Positions 9,120 through 17,831 are shown, numbered from the stretch's first letter. The stretch is DNA of 64,000 bases from Clostridia bacterium (GCA_017397895.1 JAFQHP010000009.1:62001-126000); one strand, 5' to 3'. A program made the numbers and translations. The notes: generated from the letters alone by a model not told the origin.

Positions 9120-9190
9120 GCGCCTCCTGTCTGTTTCTCATCTTCAGTTTACACACCCTCCCCCTTTTCTATACCTTTTCTGTGCAGGTA

Positions 9191-9222
9191 AATAAAAAAC
9201 CGGCACGCGTTAGCGCACCGGC
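9191..9222 (-). terminator. Intrinsic terminator of the polysaccharide deacetylase gene
   Basis: A 10-bp stem with some G-T wobbles (arms 9199-9208 and 9213-9222), a TAAC loop, and TTTTTTATTT following on the minus strand. Confidence 0.85.
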
Positions 9223-9230
9223 CTCTATCA

Positions 9231-9926
9231 TTACAAAAATTTCGGTTCGTCAAACACCACGCCGTTTTCCATCAGATGCTCCAGCAGCACCTGATAATAC
9301 TTCGGAAACAGCGCTTCCGTTTCGTCGTGGGCATGCATTAGCAGGATATGCCGCTGCCCTTCCCCAAACAACACCGCACCATTCACAGGCGCAGCATCGT
9401 GCATTTTTTGCCATATACTTTCTTTGGTAAAGCCCGGCTCGCTTTGCATCCGGTATTCCGCAAAATCAAAGGTCCAGAAGGTATCGATGTCCTGGTGCAA
9501 TTCATACTCTTTCCACCAGGGGTAATGAATGTGCCGGTCGTCCACCTTGTGAAAGCCCTGCGCCTTCAGATAATGCTGCAGGGCGTCCTTGTTCTGCCCG
9601 CCCTTATCCCCATAGGGAAACCGGAAGGGCCGCCATTTTCTTTCCATGCCGCTGTCATGGTACAGCCGGTTTAATACCTCTTCGCACTTTTCTATTTCGG
9701 CCACAGCTTCCTCCATGGAAAGACCGGAAAAGCCAGGATGGGAATAGCTGTGATTGCCCACAATCATGCCCTGCCGCACCGCATACAGGGCTTCATCGTA
9801 ATACTTTTCCACGTTCTGCCCGGTGGCAAAGAAGATGGGCCGGATGCCCTTTCCCTTCAGGTAATCCACCAGCGCCGGGGTATTCCCGGACGCAAAATCA
9901 TCAATGGTCAAAAGGGCGCTGTTCAT
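9231..9926 (-). CDS. Polysaccharide deacetylase (CE4/NodB-like)
   Basis: A 231-residue NodB-homology protein. The metal and catalytic motifs are visible: TIDDF near the N terminus (the TFDD equivalent), GNHSYSHP (the H-x3-H zinc site) and RPFRFPYGD (motif 3). There is no signal peptide or membrane anchor, unlike most peptidoglycan or chitin deacetylases, so it may act on an intracellular sugar or be released in another way. It lies just downstream of the sortase terminator, with only 26 bases between that hairpin and its start. Read-through from the matrix locus is therefore possible. Confidence 0.82.
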   Translation of the reverse strand: MNSALLTIDDFASGNTPALVDYLKGKGIRPIFFATGQNVEKYYDEALYAVRQGMIVGNHSYSHPGFSGLSMEEAVAEIEKCEEVLNRLYHDSGMERKWRPFRFPYGDKGGQNKDALQHYLKAQGFHKVDDRHIHYPWWKEYELHQDIDTFWTFDFAEYRMQSEPGFTKESIWQKMHDAAPVNGAVLFGEGQRHILLMHAHDETEALFPKYYQVLLEHLMENGVVFDEPKFL

Positions 9927-9950
9927 CTTTTTTCCCTCCGTTCTTTTCAG

Positions 9951-9983
9951 AAAAATTCAGCTGCGGCTTGTATCGCAGCTGAA
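9951..9983 (-). terminator. Intrinsic terminator closing the SipW-sortase locus
   Basis: A perfect 10-bp stem (TTCAGCTGCG at 9956-9965, CGCAGCTGAA at 9974-9983) with an 8-base loop. On the minus strand it is followed by TTTTTC, directly after the sortase gene. Confidence 0.88.
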
Positions 9984-9992
9984 GAGATCGTT

Positions 9993-10973
9993 TCAGTATG
10001 CCTTTGTCCTTGTGCGCATCACCCGTTCAGTCAGTGCATCCTCCGTCTCGCCGTCCCGGATACGCCGGGCTGCAATCACCTGCCGCTCGGTATCATCCGC
10101 CACGCAGGTCATCATCAGCAGGATCTGGTCACTGGGCTGCACGTCAATGGTGTTGGTGTACATAGAATGGTTCTGCAATGCACGGATGGCTTCCTGCCGC
10201 CAGCTGACAGTGGAGGAAGACAGCTTGGCCAGGTCCAGGTAATCCCGGTCATAGCTTCGGGTGCTGATGGTGCCCACGGCAAAAATCACATATGTGCCGT
10301 CCTCAAAGGCAGTATCAAATGTGACAAAAGGATGCATCTGGTAATATCCCAGGGTGTCATAATGCCGCATAAAGCCAAACATGGCCCCGGTTTTCATATT
10401 GTGCCCATACAAAACCAGGGTATAGGGCCGGGTTTTCAGCGTGCAGTTCTCATCCAGGAAAATGGCCCCGTTCTGGTTATGGAAGCCCAGGTAATCCCGC
10501 CGCAGATAGTATTCGTTATCCCGCTGCACCACCGCTTCGTCCACCACGCCCGGGATGGTCAGCCAGCCTATAATATCCTTGTTCTGCTGCTGCAATTTGC
10601 GGAACCGGTCGCTGACATGGGCATATTTGTTTTGGGGATACTGCACCACCGGCAAAATGGAGCTGCCGCTGTACTGGGGCGCCACCGTGCCGAAGGGAAC
10701 GGGCGTAGCCTCCGCCGCCTCCGGCACCGGCGTTTCCGTCACCTGGGGCACATAAGACGGCGCAGGGGTATTCTTCGCCTCCCGGTTCACCTGTTGCAGC
10801 TGCTGGGATACCCGCCTGCTGGCCAGATACCCCCCCGCATATTCGCCGATTTTAAACGCACAGAAAATGAAAACGGCAGCCAACAGCCCCAAACCCAGCC
10901 ACACAAGCCACATTTTCTGTTGCTTGAAATAATTCCTGGCCCGGTTTTTCCTGTTCAGCCGCCTGTTTTTCAT
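9993..10973 (-). CDS. Class B sortase
   Basis: A 326-residue membrane-anchored transpeptidase. Residues 1-20 are very basic and residues 21-41 form the single N-terminal TM helix. A Pro/Thr-rich linker (about 68-100) leads to the sortase fold. The catalytic triad is seen as H191 in LYGHNMKTGAMF, C290 in LLMMTC and R297 in DTERQVI. The long insertion between His and Cys and the HNM sequence fit class B rather than the class C enzymes usually paired with pili. It is the last gene of the SipW block, 18 bases after the pilin-like gene that carries a PPDTG sorting signal, its obvious substrate. Confidence 0.9.
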   Translation of the reverse strand: MKNRRLNRKNRARNYFKQQKMWLVWLGLGLLAAVFIFCAFKIGEYAGGYLASRRVSQQLQQVNREAKNTPAPSYVPQVTETPVPEAAEATPVPFGTVAPQYSGSSILPVVQYPQNKYAHVSDRFRKLQQQNKDIIGWLTIPGVVDEAVVQRDNEYYLRRDYLGFHNQNGAIFLDENCTLKTRPYTLVLYGHNMKTGAMFGFMRHYDTLGYYQMHPFVTFDTAFEDGTYVIFAVGTISTRSYDRDYLDLAKLSSSTVSWRQEAIRALQNHSMYTNTIDVQPSDQILLMMTCVADDTERQVIAARRIRDGETEDALTERVMRTRTKAY

Positions 10974-10991
10974 GCCATTATGTTCCTTCGA

Positions 10992-11630
10992 TTATTCAGC
11001 CTTCCGGCGCTTGCCCACAATCAGCATCATACCCGCTGCGCACAGCACCAGCACAGCCGCATACAGCGCCACATGGCCTGCATCGCCGGTATCCGGAGGT
11101 GCGGTGATGGTATACAGGTTTTCAAACTTCAGCGTCAGGTCGGTGGTGTCCTTGCCATCCAGCTTCACCTTGGCCACCGGCTCGTTCTGATCGTTCATGG
11201 CAATATCCACCTGGATCTCATACACGATCTCGCTGTAGGTCACATTTTCTGCGCCGTCGTTCAATTCGTACACATTATAGCAGAAATGCATGCCTGCGTC
11301 CACACCGGTGTAAGGAAGAGAGAAGCTGGCCTTGCCCTGGAAATCGCTCACAGCCTGCATCTTTTTGCCGGTAGCAATCTCTTCCAGCACAAACGTGAAC
11401 CCATCCGGCCCGATGCCTTCTTCGCCTTCCGGCACCGTGTTGATCACCGTCTTCACCACGTCCACCTTCAGCGCCGTCTGGTTGTTCAGCCCTTCCGGCG
11501 GCACAAAGGTGTTCACCACTTCGTCCGTATTGTCAAACACATAAGAAAGCGTAAACGGCACCGCAACAGCCACCACTGCCGCCACACAGAGCAGCAGCGC
11601 CGTCTTCATAAACCGGCTGCGGAATTTCAT
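10992..11630 (-). CDS. FctA/Spy0128-like pilin with PPDTG cell-wall sorting signal
   Basis: A 212-residue secreted protein. The N-terminal hydrophobic segment (8-30) ends in LSYVFDNTDEVVNTF, which resembles the SipW-type signal junction of its neighbours. Residues about 50-175 match a Spy0128-type isopeptide domain, with K60 in VVKTV, E122 in VYELND and N171 in FENLY as candidate Lys/Glu/Asn residues for a self-formed bond. The C terminus is a complete sorting signal: PPDTGD at 178-183, a hydrophobic span, then GKRRKAE. The start at 11630 is chosen for its GGGGGG-rich RBS; an in-frame ATG 24 bases upstream is less likely. Substrate of the adjacent sortase is inferred. Confidence 0.85.
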   Translation of the reverse strand: MKFRSRFMKTALLLCVAAVVAVAVPFTLSYVFDNTDEVVNTFVPPEGLNNQTALKVDVVKTVINTVPEGEEGIGPDGFTFVLEEIATGKKMQAVSDFQGKASFSLPYTGVDAGMHFCYNVYELNDGAENVTYSEIVYEIQVDIAMNDQNEPVAKVKLDGKDTTDLTLKFENLYTITAPPDTGDAGHVALYAAVLVLCAAGMMLIVGKRRKAE

Positions 11631-11664
11631 ATCGCTTTCCCCCCTATCCATCATTCAGTCCGCC

Positions 11665-12405
11665 TCAGAAAGGATTAAATCCACTTTCCAGCGGCATCGT
11701 AGCGTTCAGCGTTTCTACTGCGCCGGGCCGTACGTCATTTTCCGTCAGCGTGTCCGCATCCACCGCCAGCGCCTTGATCTTCAAAAAGTCGCTGCCGGCC
11801 TTTGCCAGGTCCGCATTGGTGGCTTCCTTCACCAGGCCCACCTGCAAAAGCGCAGGCACCGATACCTGGCCGGGCTCCAACGCCGTCAGACACGTGGCCA
11901 CCATCATCTTATAATCTTCGCCGTCAATTTTAATATCCTGCCAGCCGCTCCACTGATAAACGGCCGCATCCCTGTTGAAATTGAACCGCAGCAGCGGGAA
12001 CATATCCGCATCCACCGCAAAGGCCACCCGGAAATAGGCGCTCTTGGCTTCCTCTGTGCTCAGGTTATTCTTCACCGCAGTGAACTTATCCACCACGCCG
12101 TTCACATCCCACAGCCCGTAGGTTTCGCCGCCCAGCGTTACATTCTTCTTTTCCGGCTCCGTTTCGCTGTTCTTGCTGAACCCGGCAGGATACAGGGCTT
12201 GGCCTGCATCCCCTTCCACCAGCGTATTGCCGCTGCGCTTATGATGCACCAGCTTCACATCCAGCTGTGCTTCATTATGGGTGGGTGCATTGTTCATCCC
12301 GATGGTCTTGAATATATTTTCAATGGTTTGCGCAAGCGTGCCGTTCACTGCCAGCAAGCCCACCAGCAGCACGCACACAGCCAAAATGAACGTTCTCTTT
12401 TTCAT
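11665..12405 (-). CDS. Secreted TasA-like protein with divergent SipW-type signal peptide
   Basis: A 246-residue exported protein. The N terminus is MKKRTF plus a hydrophobic core ending NGTLAQ, like the GTLA junction of the neighbouring SipW-type proteins. However, the downstream N-x-F/V-x-VG-N/D-V/I block is missing and replaced by NEAQLDVKL. The body keeps features of the set: YFRVAFAVD, and LEPGQVSVPALLQVGL corresponding to the LAPGxxTxPTL segment of the other members. It lies between the beta-helix proteins and the pilin, with a good AAAGGAG RBS. It was probably exported and processed with the rest. Whether SipW or the general signal peptidase cleaves it is uncertain. Confidence 0.65.
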   Translation of the reverse strand: MKKRTFILAVCVLLVGLLAVNGTLAQTIENIFKTIGMNNAPTHNEAQLDVKLVHHKRSGNTLVEGDAGQALYPAGFSKNSETEPEKKNVTLGGETYGLWDVNGVVDKFTAVKNNLSTEEAKSAYFRVAFAVDADMFPLLRFNFNRDAAVYQWSGWQDIKIDGEDYKMMVATCLTALEPGQVSVPALLQVGLVKEATNADLAKAGSDFLKIKALAVDADTLTENDVRPGAVETLNATMPLESGFNPF

Positions 12406-12490
12406 TTGCGCATCTCCTTTCGTTCATCTGCCACAACCTACGGCAATCAAAAGGCACCGATTATTACAACCCACGCCCTTTGATCGCCGC

Positions 12491-12510
12491 CCCACCCCCG
12501 AAGGGGCGGG
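12491..12510 (-). promoter_or_regulatory. TTCG-capped GC hairpin after the first beta-helix gene
   Basis: On the minus strand CCCGCCCC-TTCG-GGGGTGGG forms an 8-bp hairpin with a stable TTCG tetraloop, 20 bases after the 12531-14165 stop. No T-run follows, so it is more likely an mRNA-end stabiliser or processing element than a terminator. Confidence 0.6.
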
Positions 12511-12530
12511 ACAGCATGCAATGCGTTTTA

Positions 12531-14165
12531 TCAGTTAATCGCAGAAACAGTCCAGGTGGTACCATCCTTCACAGCCTGATAACCGTCTGCCATCCAAGCA
12601 GAAGGATCGAAGCCGAAGGTGCCGCCGGTGATGATGATATCACCATCGCCGAGAATACCGGCAGTATAGCCGCTGCGGGCAGAAGCAGGACCGAAGGTGC
12701 CGCCCTTGACATAAACCGTTGCACCGCTGCCAGCGTAAATGTAAGCGCGCTTCTGATTCAGGGTCTTGCTGAAAGAGAAGGTACCATCTTCAATGGTAAC
12801 CACGGTGCCTTCGCCTACAACGTAGAAGTTATAGCGGCCAGAGGTGCTGGCGGTATTGACAGCAACGCTGCCGCCATTGAATGTGACCTGAGCACCGTCA
12901 ACTGCGCCGATACCGCCGCCAGCGGAATCGATATCCACATTATCAAAAGTCGTTTCGGAACCGGCACCGAGGATAGCCGCATAATCAGCCGTGCTGCCAG
13001 CGTTCATGACCACATCGGTGAGCGTTGCTTCGCCGTAGTTTTCAATACCAACGGCATCGTTTTCGATGTTACCGCCGCTGATGGTCACGTCACCGTTGTT
13101 CATAATGGTGCCGTTCATGGTATTGCTGTTCAGCATGATATCCGCAGCGACGTTTTCGTCAATGTTATAGTAGGTTTCAGTGGTAATGCTGTCGCCCAAC
13201 GTGATTTCGTTGTAGCTGCCCAAAGCGCCATTCAATTCATCCTCAGTGTAAACGGTAATCTTGAACACAGGAGGATTATTGGTGTCGTTCTTGTCACCGG
13301 GGGTGCCGATTTCCATGGTGCTCAGCCATTCCACAACGCTTTCTTCGGTGGCGGGGAAAGCAGCGTCGAAAGCTTCCCAGGCGGTGTCGAAACCGTCAGC
13401 CTGCACAGCCTGAGACAGCACCAGCACTTCCAGCTTGCTGATGTCGCCCAGGTCAAACTTCTTGCCGTTCTTGGTAACGTAGTAGTTGATTTCGCCGTCA
13501 ACCAGTTCGTTATCCACAGCAGCATCCAGGTACATACCCACCAGCGTGGGAGCGGTGGTCTTGCCGGGGGCCAGAGCATCTACGTTGGTGGCAATGTACA
13601 CCGTGTACTCTTCGCCATTGATTTCTACATTGTAGAAAGCGTTCCAATCCATGGTGTTATTGGGCCATTCCACACCATTTTCTTCCGTGCCCCACATCCA
13701 GCCATTGTTGGGGGTGGTATCAGTATTGGAAACATAATTCCAGTGCAGCCATTCGTCGAAGGCCAGTTCGCCGGAATCATAGCCCTTGGTGGGGAACGCC
13801 AGCAGGGTGCGCACATAGGCTTCGGAAGAGCCGGTGTTGGTCACGGTGACGATCTTATCCACATAGTTGCGATAGGTGTCTTCGTCACGCATGGTGATTT
13901 CCCAGCCATTCACATCCTGAGGAATTTTCACCATACCCTTGTCAACGATGGGCGCCATGGCCTTGTTCTGTTCGAATTCTTCCAGTTCGGAGTTTTCTTC
14001 GCCCTGATCCACGCGCTGCTGTTCGTTCTGGGTGATCTGCACATTGCCGACAACCATCACGTTCACGTCACCGTCATCATCCGTCAGGTAGGCCAGGGTG
14101 CCGCCCAGGCCCAGGGAAATGGCCAGCACCAGGCTCAGGATCATGATCAAAGTAGACTTTTTCAT
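12531..14165 (-). CDS. SipW-type secreted protein with C-terminal beta-helix repeats
   Basis: A 544-residue surface protein. MKKSTLIMILSLVLA leads to GTLAYLTDDDGDVNV and then VGNVQI, the classic SipW-dependent junction. Residues about 30-250 are TasA/camelysin-like, with YVRTLLAF, LAPGKTTAPTLVG and QADGFDTAWEAF. From about 270 on there are repeating short strands rich in GGT/NGG/TISGG turns, as in right-handed parallel beta-helices, ending YQAVKDGTTWTV. The beta-helix could bind or span polysaccharide. Its first 15 residues are nearly identical to those of the next protein (15976-14273), so the two are probably paralogues. A large antisense open frame over it is a codon-bias shadow. Confidence 0.82.
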   Translation of the reverse strand: MKKSTLIMILSLVLAISLGLGGTLAYLTDDDGDVNVMVVGNVQITQNEQQRVDQGEENSELEEFEQNKAMAPIVDKGMVKIPQDVNGWEITMRDEDTYRNYVDKIVTVTNTGSSEAYVRTLLAFPTKGYDSGELAFDEWLHWNYVSNTDTTPNNGWMWGTEENGVEWPNNTMDWNAFYNVEINGEEYTVYIATNVDALAPGKTTAPTLVGMYLDAAVDNELVDGEINYYVTKNGKKFDLGDISKLEVLVLSQAVQADGFDTAWEAFDAAFPATEESVVEWLSTMEIGTPGDKNDTNNPPVFKITVYTEDELNGALGSYNEITLGDSITTETYYNIDENVAADIMLNSNTMNGTIMNNGDVTISGGNIENDAVGIENYGEATLTDVVMNAGSTADYAAILGAGSETTFDNVDIDSAGGGIGAVDGAQVTFNGGSVAVNTASTSGRYNFYVVGEGTVVTIEDGTFSFSKTLNQKRAYIYAGSGATVYVKGGTFGPASARSGYTAGILGDGDIIITGGTFGFDPSAWMADGYQAVKDGTTWTVSAIN

Positions 14166-14232
14166 GATTTTTGTTACTTCCTTTCAAGACTTTTTCATGC
14201 ATTCAGCATTCATTTTGTCTTTTATCTCCCCT

Positions 14233-14252
14233 GCCCGCCCCGAAGGACGGGC
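14233..14252 (-). promoter_or_regulatory. TTCG-capped GC hairpin after the second beta-helix gene
   Basis: On the minus strand GCCCGTCC-TTCG-GGGCGGGC forms a perfect 8-bp stem (one G-T) with a TTCG loop, 20 bases after the 14273-15976 stop. No T-run follows. It matches the hairpins at 12491 and 16115 in shape and position. Confidence 0.6.
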
Positions 14253-14272
14253 TGAGGATTGAATCAGTTCAT

Positions 14273-15976
14273 TCAGGGCTTGGCAATATCTTCCCAACCG
14301 TCATCGGCAAGATAACGACCCAGATAGCCATTGAAGGTGCCGCCGGTAATGGTCACATTTTCAGTATCGCCCTTGTAGCCGCCGCCGAAAGCAACATTGC
14401 CATTGAAGGTACCGCCGGTGATAGTCACATTGGTATTGGCAAAGCTGTCGCCGTAGGAGTAGGAATAGATAGCATTATCCACATCAGGCTGCAGAGAAGT
14501 AATGGTACCGCCGGTGACGGTCAGATAAACCGGCCTTACATTGGCGGGATTGCTGCCGGGCAGCTGGATCCAGATGCCGCGCTTACCGGAAATCTCGCCG
14601 CCATTAACGGTAACACTGGTGGCCAGGGTATTGCTGTTGGCAAACATGCGGATGGCGCACTTGTCATAACCCTTGATTTCGCCGCTTTCGATGATCAGTT
14701 CGCTGCCCTGATAGCAGTCGATGCAGTAGGAAGCACCGCCGGCAGCAGTCTTGTTTTCAACAGTAGGACCATCAATGATCAGTTTACCAAGGTTCTTGAT
14801 GGTGTTGTTGGCATAGCCGGGGAAAGCAGGCTGGCCTTCGCCGCCCCATTCAGTGTCAGGCTTGGTGGCATAGAAGGTGACCAGACCTTCGCCCTTCAGT
14901 TCAAGAGTTGCACCGGCCTGCACCTCAATACCGTAGCTGGTAGTGCTGGAAGTGGAGGAAGTGCTGATGGTATTGCCATTCATGTTGATGGTAACTTCCT
15001 TACCGGAAGCGATGACCACAGGTTCATCAGCCAGCGTCAGGTCAGCAGTCAGGTAATATTCGCCGCCGTTGGCAATGGCAGCCACCAGTTCATCAGCAGT
15101 GGAAACCATCACAGGGAAAGCAGGAGTGCCATTGAGGTCTTCGCCACCCTCTTTCCAGGGGTTGTTGTCAACAGTGATGGGGCCAAAAGCGGTATCCAGA
15201 GCGGTCTTGGCATCGGCAAAGCCCTGCGTCTGCACGGCCTGAGACACAACCAGAATATCGAAAGTGCCGTTGCCGTTGCCATCCAGGGCAACCATATCTT
15301 CGTTGTTGGCTTCGGGCTTGAGGTACACCTGAGCCAGGCTGCAATAGGTGTATTCGCCGGCAGGCAGCACGCCGTCCACATGACGGGTATCAGCACCGGT
15401 GTACACGGCTTCCATGAGGAAGTAGGTGTTGCCGTCAATCACAGCGGTGCCGATATCGGTATACTTCCAGGGCTTATCGCCGTTGTTGGTGAAAGAACCA
15501 ACGGAGGTTTTGAGAATTTCTTCCCAACGACTCTCTTCCATGGTGCCCATTTCAAAGGCAAAAATGGTGCGCACATAGGCGTCGGACTTGCCGGTGTTTT
15601 CAACCAGCACGAACTTATCCTGCGCATTCTGGATGCCGTCCAGAACAGCCTGGCTGCCGGAAGCGCCTTCACCCAGCTGATCGAAAGCAACGATCTCGCC
15701 GTAGTCGGTCACCTCACCGACGGCGGGATACAGGGGCTTGCCCTGGGTGAATTCCTGCAGCTTATAGCCTTCGCCGTACTTTTCGGAGTTCACCATTTCG
15801 TAGGTGCCATCTTCATTCTGTACACGTTCGTATTCGTGCTGTTCAATGTACACATTGCCCAGCGTCATCACGTTGACGTCTTCGTCAGTGTCCTGCAGGT
15901 AGGCCATGGTGGAGCCGACGCCGATGGCCACAGCCAGCACCAGGGACAGAATCATGATCAATGTAGACTTTTTCAT
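14273..15976 (-). CDS. SipW-type secreted protein with C-terminal beta-helix repeats (paralogue)
   Basis: A 567-residue exported protein. The SipW-type junction is STMAYLQDTDEDVNVMTLGNVYI after MKKSTLIMILSLVLA. A TasA-like region follows (about 30-265), with YVRTIFAFE, a YTYCSLAQVYLKPEA segment and QTQGFADAKTALDTAFG. The second half (about 290-567) is a chain of short strand-turn units with ITGGTFNG-like motifs, typical of a parallel beta-helix. It ends YLGRYLADDGWEDIAK. It shares the leader almost exactly with the downstream gene product, suggesting duplication. It is the fifth gene of the minus-strand block. Confidence 0.82.
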   Translation of the reverse strand: MKKSTLIMILSLVLAVAIGVGSTMAYLQDTDEDVNVMTLGNVYIEQHEYERVQNEDGTYEMVNSEKYGEGYKLQEFTQGKPLYPAVGEVTDYGEIVAFDQLGEGASGSQAVLDGIQNAQDKFVLVENTGKSDAYVRTIFAFEMGTMEESRWEEILKTSVGSFTNNGDKPWKYTDIGTAVIDGNTYFLMEAVYTGADTRHVDGVLPAGEYTYCSLAQVYLKPEANNEDMVALDGNGNGTFDILVVSQAVQTQGFADAKTALDTAFGPITVDNNPWKEGGEDLNGTPAFPVMVSTADELVAAIANGGEYYLTADLTLADEPVVIASGKEVTINMNGNTISTSSTSSTTSYGIEVQAGATLELKGEGLVTFYATKPDTEWGGEGQPAFPGYANNTIKNLGKLIIDGPTVENKTAAGGASYCIDCYQGSELIIESGEIKGYDKCAIRMFANSNTLATSVTVNGGEISGKRGIWIQLPGSNPANVRPVYLTVTGGTITSLQPDVDNAIYSYSYGDSFANTNVTITGGTFNGNVAFGGGYKGDTENVTITGGTFNGYLGRYLADDGWEDIAKP

Positions 15977-16036
15977 GATTATGTTCTCCTTCTATTATTT
16001 TTGTTTATTTGGGGGGCTTCCCCAAGTGGTTTTGTC

Positions 16037-16090
16037 GCGCAGCGCAGCACAGCCGGGGTTACGCTTTGGCGCAGCTGTGCTGCGCCGCGC
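16037..16090 (-). repeat. Long near-perfect inverted repeat between two SipW-type genes
   Basis: Arms of 17 bases (16037-16053 and 16074-16090) are complementary at 16 of 17 positions and enclose a 20-base loop. This would form the strongest RNA hairpin in the block. It lies in the 183-base gap between the 16160 and 15976 genes, next to the TTCG hairpin at 16115. There is no clear T-run, so a processing or attenuation role is more likely than full termination. Confidence 0.65.
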
Positions 16091-16114
16091 TGCCTTTGCG
16101 CTTTACTCTCCCCC

Positions 16115-16137
16115 GCCGCCCCCCGAAGGGGGCAGGC
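16115..16137 (-). promoter_or_regulatory. TTCG-capped GC hairpin after the third beta-helix gene
   Basis: On the minus strand GCCTGCCCCC-TTCG-GGGGGCGGC forms a 9-bp stem with one bulge and a TTCG loop, about 22 bases after the 16160-17722 stop. It is the third copy of this element type. Confidence 0.55.
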
Positions 16138-16159
16138 AGCGAAGGGAAGTTGCTTTGAA

Positions 16160-17722
16160 TTACACTTCGTGAACGACGGGCACTTCGGTGTTCCATTCAA
16201 TGGTATCATGTTCCACCTTGCCGCATTCGCAGTAGTACATGGTGCTGTCAGAGCCGCCGTTTTCGATGGTGTTGCCGGTGCCGTTGATCACGCAGTTGTT
16301 GCAGCCGTAATCAGCGCCTTCCAGCTGAATACCATAGACGAAAGCCTTGCCGTTTTCGCCGTTGATGATGGTGTTGTTGTTGAAGTTGATGATGGCCTTG
16401 TCCAGCTTGGTAGCGGTGGAGGACTTAGCAGTCAGCTGCACAGCATAACGATAGGGATCGTTGAAGGTGGTGTCTTCAACGGTCACGTTAGCGGTAGCGC
16501 GGATGGGGCGCTGGCCGTTGCAGTTGAAGGTGCAGCCCTTCACGGTGATGGAGGTGCCTTCATTGGTGTCCCACCAAGCGGTGATGGCAGTGCTGTCCTT
16601 GAGGCTCATTTCGAAGGTCACATTGGTGCAGACAACTTTCTGGTTGCCCCACAGAGCGATGGCAGACTTGCCAGTCTGAGAGATGCCGGTGCTGTCCTTA
16701 ATGCTGTCATCAACCTTGTAGGTCAGGTTGCTCAGGGACAGGGTGCCAGCTTCGGAGGTGGTGGAAGCAATCTGGCCGGAGAGGACAGTGTTTTCACCGT
16801 CACCGATGATGGTGATATCGCTGCCGCCTTCAATCTTGAAGTTGGTTTCGAATTCACCGGCGGGCAGCATGATGATAGCAGACTTACCGGCGGCTTCTTC
16901 GATAGCCTTGGCCAGTTCGTCGCTGTTCTTAGCAGTAACGGCAGAAGCGTATTCAACGCCGCCGTTTTCGCCCCACTGGATGCCGTAAGCTTCGTAGGCT
17001 TCTTCAACGGAGGCAAAGCCTTCGGACTGGATGCCGTAAGCGGCAATGTAGATCTTGGGATTGCCGTCGTCATTCAGGTTATAGCCCATATCGGTGGCCA
17101 CACCGTTTTCAACCCAAGCCAGGTTGCCTTCGGGATCGATGTCCACATGGGGATCCATGTACACCTTGTGGAAGGAGGGCAGGGTGGTTTCGCCGGGCTT
17201 GAGGGGGGTGGCATACTGGAAGAGATAGACGTTGTATTCAACACCGTCGATTTCCTGAGTGGTAACGGGGGTGGTGCCGTCCAGCTTCCAATAGTCGCCA
17301 GCCTGAATCTGTTCGATGGTGGTGCCTTCGGGCAGATAGCCCTTTTCGATGTAAGCATCGATGTCAGCCTGAGTCTTGCCGTTCATGTAGGCTTCGTCAG
17401 TGCCGCCCAGCCAGTTCCAGTGGAGCAGGTTCTTGGAGGCATTGCCGTCGGGATCTTCCAGACCGGCGGGAACAGCAGCGGTCATCCACACATAGGCATC
17501 ATTGTTGCCAACGTTGGTGATGACGGGCTTCTTTTCGATATCCTTGCCGGGAACCAGTTCAGCGCCCTGTTCGAAGTCTTCGGTCAGGTCGATGTCCACG
17601 TTGCCCACGGTGAAGATGTTGGTTTCGGAGTCGCGGTCGGTGAAGAAAGCCAGGGTGCCGCCCAGACCCACAGTCAGAGCCAGAACGAGGCTGACAACCA
17701 GGATAAGAGACTTTTTGCTCAT
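16160..17722 (-). CDS. SipW-type secreted protein with beta-helix-like C-terminal half
   Basis: A 520-residue exported protein. The leader MSKKSLILVVSLVLA ends at GTLAFFTDRDSETNIF followed by TVGNVDIDL, a textbook SipW-type junction. A TasA-like domain (about 28-255) contains NDAYVWMTAAVPAG, LKPGETTLPSFHKVYMDP and IQSEGFASVEEAYEAYG. Residues about 270-500 read like a parallel beta-helix, with repeated NVTFEM/GCTFNCNG/DTTFNDP strand-turn units. The C terminus is Cys-rich (NCVING, YYCECGK), unusual in this set and possibly disulfide- or metal-linked. It is the fourth gene of the block. Confidence 0.82.
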   Translation of the reverse strand: MSKKSLILVVSLVLALTVGLGGTLAFFTDRDSETNIFTVGNVDIDLTEDFEQGAELVPGKDIEKKPVITNVGNNDAYVWMTAAVPAGLEDPDGNASKNLLHWNWLGGTDEAYMNGKTQADIDAYIEKGYLPEGTTIEQIQAGDYWKLDGTTPVTTQEIDGVEYNVYLFQYATPLKPGETTLPSFHKVYMDPHVDIDPEGNLAWVENGVATDMGYNLNDDGNPKIYIAAYGIQSEGFASVEEAYEAYGIQWGENGGVEYASAVTAKNSDELAKAIEEAAGKSAIIMLPAGEFETNFKIEGGSDITIIGDGENTVLSGQIASTTSEAGTLSLSNLTYKVDDSIKDSTGISQTGKSAIALWGNQKVVCTNVTFEMSLKDSTAITAWWDTNEGTSITVKGCTFNCNGQRPIRATANVTVEDTTFNDPYRYAVQLTAKSSTATKLDKAIINFNNNTIINGENGKAFVYGIQLEGADYGCNNCVINGTGNTIENGGSDSTMYYCECGKVEHDTIEWNTEVPVVHEV

Positions 17723-17831
17723 TTTTGGTTACTTCCTTTCAGTTTTTGCCATTGGGGTTTGTGTTGCTTGGGGAAACGATGTTTCACAGAAAAGCAGGAA
17801 CGCATTTTGGAGGGTAAATGTGCACAGTTTT

